A DNA stretch of 6,580 bases, taken from the NCBI GenBank assembly GCA_903959715.1, contig CAJBXX010000012.1:1-6580 (forward strand). Direction: 5' to 3'. Source of the stretch: an uncultured Alphaproteobacteria bacterium. GTDB taxonomy: Bacteria; Pseudomonadota; Alphaproteobacteria; Rickettsiales; UBA1997. This document shows, piece by piece, positions 5,963 to 6,580 of this stretch. Numbering within the stretch: position 1 is the first letter of the stretch; each line of letters opens with the position of its first letter. Under the pieces are notes generated by a model. The model made no database searches. It saw only the letters and a list, made by a program, of their open reading frames with translations, and was not told the DNA's origin. The position numbers and the translations under genes were made by a program.

Positions 5963-6253
5963 CTATTGAGCTAATTTTTGTTTGTTTTTAATTTTTAATC
6001 TAAGTGATTGGGCTTTTTCTGAAAGCTTGTTAAATCTGCATTTAACGAGGAAGCTATCAATATTTCCGTATTTGTTAATGGTTCTTAGAGTTGATGTGGC
6101 AACTTTGAGATTTAAGTTTGCACCCAAAGTATCGCTAAAGAAAGCAATAGATTTTAAATTTGGTAGAAATCTTCTTCTAGTTTTTCTATTTGAGTGAGAA
6201 ACTTTGTTTCCACTCATTACGCCTATATTAAGCAATTCGCATTTTCTTGACAT
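5963..6253 (-). CDS. rpmB: 50S ribosomal protein L28 (bL28)
   Basis: bL28 is a small basic structural protein of the large ribosomal subunit. The 96 residues are a normal length for alphaproteobacteria. The N-terminus MSRKCELLNIGVMSGNKVSH and the following SNRKTRRRFLPNL (21-33) match the family pattern (SRxCELTGKxPMxGNxVSHxxxKTKRRFLPNL), and the second half (LKVATSTLRTINKYGNIDSF, 49-68) fits the L28 fold. The usual TGK near residue 8 is replaced by LNI, a mild divergence. The ATG at 6251-6253 is fixed by the conserved N-terminus; no Shine-Dalgarno sequence is visible. The gene appears to be a single transcription unit, with an intrinsic terminator downstream, a candidate promoter and leader hairpin upstream, and terminator-like stems separating it from the virB2-like gene. 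Confidence 0.96.
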   Translation of the reverse strand: MSRKCELLNIGVMSGNKVSHSNRKTRRRFLPNLKSIAFFSDTLGANLNLKVATSTLRTINKYGNIDSFLVKCRFNKLSEKAQSLRLKIKNKQKLAQ

Positions 6254-6281
6254 GTTTTTAAAAAATTTTAAATCATTTATT

Positions 6282-6299
6282 TTGCATTTTCCAATGCAA
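6282..6299 (-). promoter_or_regulatory. Leader hairpin upstream of rpmB
   Basis: On the - strand, TTGCATT-GGAA-AATGCAA forms a perfect 7-bp stem with a GGAA loop, ending 28 bases before the rpmB start. If the candidate promoter at 6309-6336 is used, this hairpin would sit almost at the 5' end of the mRNA, where it could protect the transcript or allow autogenous control. The structure is seen; the function is speculation. Confidence 0.4.
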
Positions 6300-6308
6300 G
6301 TTCTTACT

Positions 6309-6336
6309 ATTAAAACACAAAAAAAATAAAAAGCAA
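6309..6336 (-). promoter_or_regulatory. Candidate sigma70-type promoter of rpmB
   Basis: Read on the - strand, TTGCTT (6336-6331) and TTTAAT (6314-6309) are separated by 16 bases, and the -10 is preceded by TG in the extended -10 position. The -10 matches consensus at five of six bases and the -35 at three. Initiation would fall near 6302, about 50 bases before the rpmB ATG. The A/T-rich setting lowers confidence. Confidence 0.35.
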
Positions 6337-6349
6337 ATTTATAAATTTG
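6319..6349 (-). terminator. Second candidate terminator after the virB2-like gene
   Basis: CAAATTTATAAATTTG (6334-6349) is a perfect 16-base palindrome that can fold with a TATA loop. On the - strand it is followed by C, then five T, A and eight T (6332-6319). The stem is short and almost all A/T, so termination may be weak. It overlaps the candidate -35 box of rpmB, and the palindrome could instead be a protein-binding site. Confidence 0.4.
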
Positions 6350-6366
6350 TGATAAAATAGTTTGTT

Positions 6367-6402
6367 TAATATTCGATTTTATGACTATAAAATCGAATAT
6401 TA
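6367..6402 (-). terminator. Long stem-loop directly after the virB2-like gene
   Basis: The arms at 6367-6382 and 6387-6402 are perfect reverse complements (16 bp, core AATATTCGATTTTAT) with a 4-base loop. The stem begins 9 bases after the virB2-like stop. The sequence after it on the - strand (AACAAACTATTTTATC) has only a weak T-run, so it may end transcription, protect the 3' end of an abundant pilin mRNA, or separate it from rpmB. Confidence 0.6.
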
Positions 6403-6411
6403 TTTCAATTA

Positions 6412-6580
6412 TTAGTTAAAATTACACATAGTGTTTACACTTTCACCAGAAATCGCAGCAACAATTGACGAAGCTCCGAACATGGTGGCAATACCGGCAG
6501 CAACACCGATCATCAAACCCCAAGAAACCTTACCAGTGAAGAAACCAATACCAGTGGCAATTACCGCAAAAGCTGCGAAA
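6412..6580 (-). CDS. virB2: VirB2/TrbC-type T4SS pilin, C-terminal part (5' end outside window)
   Basis: The last 55 residues and the stop are visible; the start lies beyond base 6580. VirB2 is the major pilus subunit of VirB/D4 type IV secretion systems, inserted in the inner membrane and then assembled. The fragment has two hydrophobic segments around a short polar loop: FAAFAVIATGIGFFTGKVSWG, then GLMIGVAAGIATMFGASSIV, then AAISGESVNTMCNFN. The GK-VSWG turn, the G/A-rich second helix and the GA-S-IV--ISG ending are typical of VirB2/TrbC pilins and fit the rickettsial versions. By hand count this stretch is about 44% G+C, clearly above the neighbouring genes, with many GGT, GCT, ATC and ACC codons, as expected for a highly expressed gene in an AT-rich genome. 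No other virB gene is in view. A duplicated copy is possible, since Rickettsiales often carry several virB2 paralogues. The part before the GxxSWG turn could not be checked. Confidence 0.85.
   Translation of the reverse strand, partial: FAAFAVIATGIGFFTGKVSWGLMIGVAAGIATMFGASSIVAAISGESVNTMCNFN

Noticed and set aside
5982..6197. + strand ORF opposite rpmB
   Set aside because: It is antisense to the clearly recognisable L28 gene and has no independent support.

Overview
The window comes from a compact, AT-rich bacterial genome. The most likely source is an alphaproteobacterium of the Rickettsiales or a similarly reduced, host-associated lineage. The reasons are the strong A/T bias at third codon positions, intergenic gaps of 0 to about 160 bases, ubiquinone genes (UbiB, UbiE), an alphaproteobacterial-style L28 N-terminus and a VirB2-type pilin end. 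I cannot name a genus. A gene for de novo pyrimidine synthesis (pyrB) argues against genus Rickettsia itself, which by general knowledge has lost that pathway, and fits Anaplasmataceae, Midichloriaceae or another lineage better.

Layout. Bases 1-717 (+) hold the 3' part of an ABC-transporter ATPase, which overlaps pyrB (714-1616, +) by four bases. After a short gap with a consensus -10 box come an unrecognised single-span membrane protein (1694-2062, +) and, 8 bases on, ubiB (2071-3363, +). A 15-bp hairpin lies where ubiB meets the convergent pair ubiE (3690-4445, -) and a small putative lipoprotein (3413-3706, -). ubiE and queA (4444-5496, +) diverge from start codons that share two bases in one CATG. 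queA is followed 7 bases on by a short, hydrophilic, probably disordered unknown protein (5504-5818, +). It converges on rpmB (5963-6253, -), which has its own intrinsic terminator and a candidate promoter and leader hairpin. The window ends in the C-terminal part of a VirB2-like pilin (6412-6580, -), followed by two candidate terminator stems.

How the genes relate. UbiE (a C-methyltransferase) and UbiB (an atypical kinase-like ATPase) both serve ubiquinone synthesis, and their genes converge here. PyrB makes carbamoyl aspartate for pyrimidines. QueA acts on the queuosine of tRNA, and L28 is a structural ribosomal protein. VirB2 indicates a type IV secretion system extending beyond the window. 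Three small genes (1694-2062, 3413-3706, 5504-5818) are unrecognised. No CRISPR array, tRNA, rRNA, insertion sequence or phage gene was seen. No gene-free stretch exceeds about 160 bases. I found no compelling new multi-gene system. The most interesting points are the shared ubiE/queA start, the short UbiB beside an unknown membrane protein, substitutions in conserved QueA motifs, and the general lack of Shine-Dalgarno sequences.
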